DNA of 64,000 nucleotides, taken from an uncultured Pseudohongiella sp. GTDB taxonomy: Bacteria; Pseudomonadota; Gammaproteobacteria; Pseudomonadales; Pseudohongiellaceae. The notes under the pieces were generated by a model, which worked only from the letters and a program-made list of their open reading frames with translations, was not told where the DNA came from and searched no databases. Positions 63,608 to 64,000 of this stretch are shown one piece after another (position 1 is the stretch's first letter; the number at the start of each line of letters is the position of its first letter). A program made the position numbers and the translations under genes. The stretch spans positions 1,612,001 through 1,676,000 of the forward strand of contig OX638323.1 in NCBI GenBank assembly GCA_951812715.1, read 5' to 3'.

Positions 63608-64000
63608 TCACTGGGTGTTCCGCTTGACGGCGACCATCGAGGTGAAATTGAAGCATTGGAACCATTGCTCAACCGATTCGAATCCGGCTTTGACAAGCCG
63701 GGCTCGATGCGCCGCCACGGATTCCGGCAACAGCACTTTTTCCAATGCGGTTCGCTTGCGGCTGATTTCGAGTTCGCTGTAGCCCATATCCTGTTTGAAC
63801 TGGTGGTACATGTCGATGTAGAGCTCGTTCAGACGCGGGTCGTCCAGCACGATCTTCTCCGACAGAATCAGAATGCCGCCGGGAATCATGCCGTCGTGAA
63901 TCCCACGCAGCAGCGCGGCCCGATCTTCCAGCGGAATAAATTGCAAGGTGAAATTGAGGACGACGACCGAAGCGTTTTCGATGACGCAGTCGCGGATGTC
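63608..64000 (-). CDS. cmoA: Carboxy-SAM synthase, C-terminal part (partial)
   Basis: The frame enters from the right edge: [20 protein letters not shown] (131 residues visible) then [48 protein letters not shown] and the end [15 protein letters not shown]. This matches the C-terminal half of CmoA, which makes carboxy-S-adenosylmethionine from SAM and prephenate for CmoB. The N-terminus lies outside the window. Confidence 0.97.
   Translation of the reverse strand, partial: DIRDCVIENASVVVLNFTLQFIPLEDRAALLRGIHDGMIPGGILILSEKIVLDDPRLNELYIDMYHQFKQDMGYSELEISRKRTALEKVLLPESVAAHRARLVKAGFESVEQWFQCFNFTSMVAVKRNTQ

Overview
This window is a GC-rich chromosomal segment, most likely from a free-living aerobic gammaproteobacterium. 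The evidence is the conserved blocks hemX-hemY, recG-spoT-rpoZ-gmk, yicC/rph-pyrE, dfp-algC-argB, radC-rpmB-rpmG and cmoB-cmoA, plus a Mg-type hemB and a cbb3 oxidase. The TonB receptor/SapC/tryptophan-halogenase/cupin set is typical of polymer-degrading Xanthomonadales-, Alteromonadales- or Caulobacter-like bacteria. The genus cannot be decided from the sequence. No rRNA, tRNA or CRISPR was found.

Layout. 0-14.5 kb is housekeeping: hemX (partial), hemY, ubiD, rho, an Lrp/AsnC regulator divergent from a branched-chain amino-acid dehydrogenase, trxA, hemB, a DedA-like/flavoprotein-disulfide-reductase fusion, a radical SAM protein, dsbB and gshA. 14.5-21.6 kb is an accessory island full of decayed genes. 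It holds VapC/VapB fragments, one intact Phd/VapC pair, a methyltransferase, and three homologous copies of an hslR (Hsp15) plus double-glycine-leader peptide module (two intact peptides and one frameshifted; one intact hslR, one pseudogene and one 3' remnant). It also holds a nuclease-DUF29 gene broken by an in-frame TGA, a small membrane protein and a broken AAA ATPase. 21.6-25.4 kb has yrfG, cysQ, a diverged 332-bp tandem duplication and a GPH-type symporter.

25.4-43.9 kb is a carbohydrate-uptake and -use region. One arm reads TonB receptor, halogenase, SapC, cupin, halogenase, symporter. The other reads sugar MFS, GH2-like glycosidase, GH3 beta-glucosidase. A ccoNOQP cbb3 oxidase operon and a Yip1-family gene lie between the arms. 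A LacI regulator sits at the far end, and near-identical LacI-type palindromes lie at the promoters of both arms, so the arms are probably one regulon. 44-64 kb is again housekeeping: ubiA, recG, ridA, spoT, rpoZ, a secreted VOC protein, YciI, gmk, htpX, a membrane protein, yicC, rph, pyrE, argB, algC, dfp, radC, hicAB, rpmB, rpmG, cmoB and cmoA (partial).

The most unusual signal is in the gaps. Three dispersed repeat families (called R1, R2 and R3 here) are built from chained stem-loops and tend to abut stop codons. In addition, a degenerate array of the palindrome TGGGTGTCCCA lies between cmoB and cmoA. Together with the hslR/double-glycine peptide modules these are the best candidates for undescribed biology.
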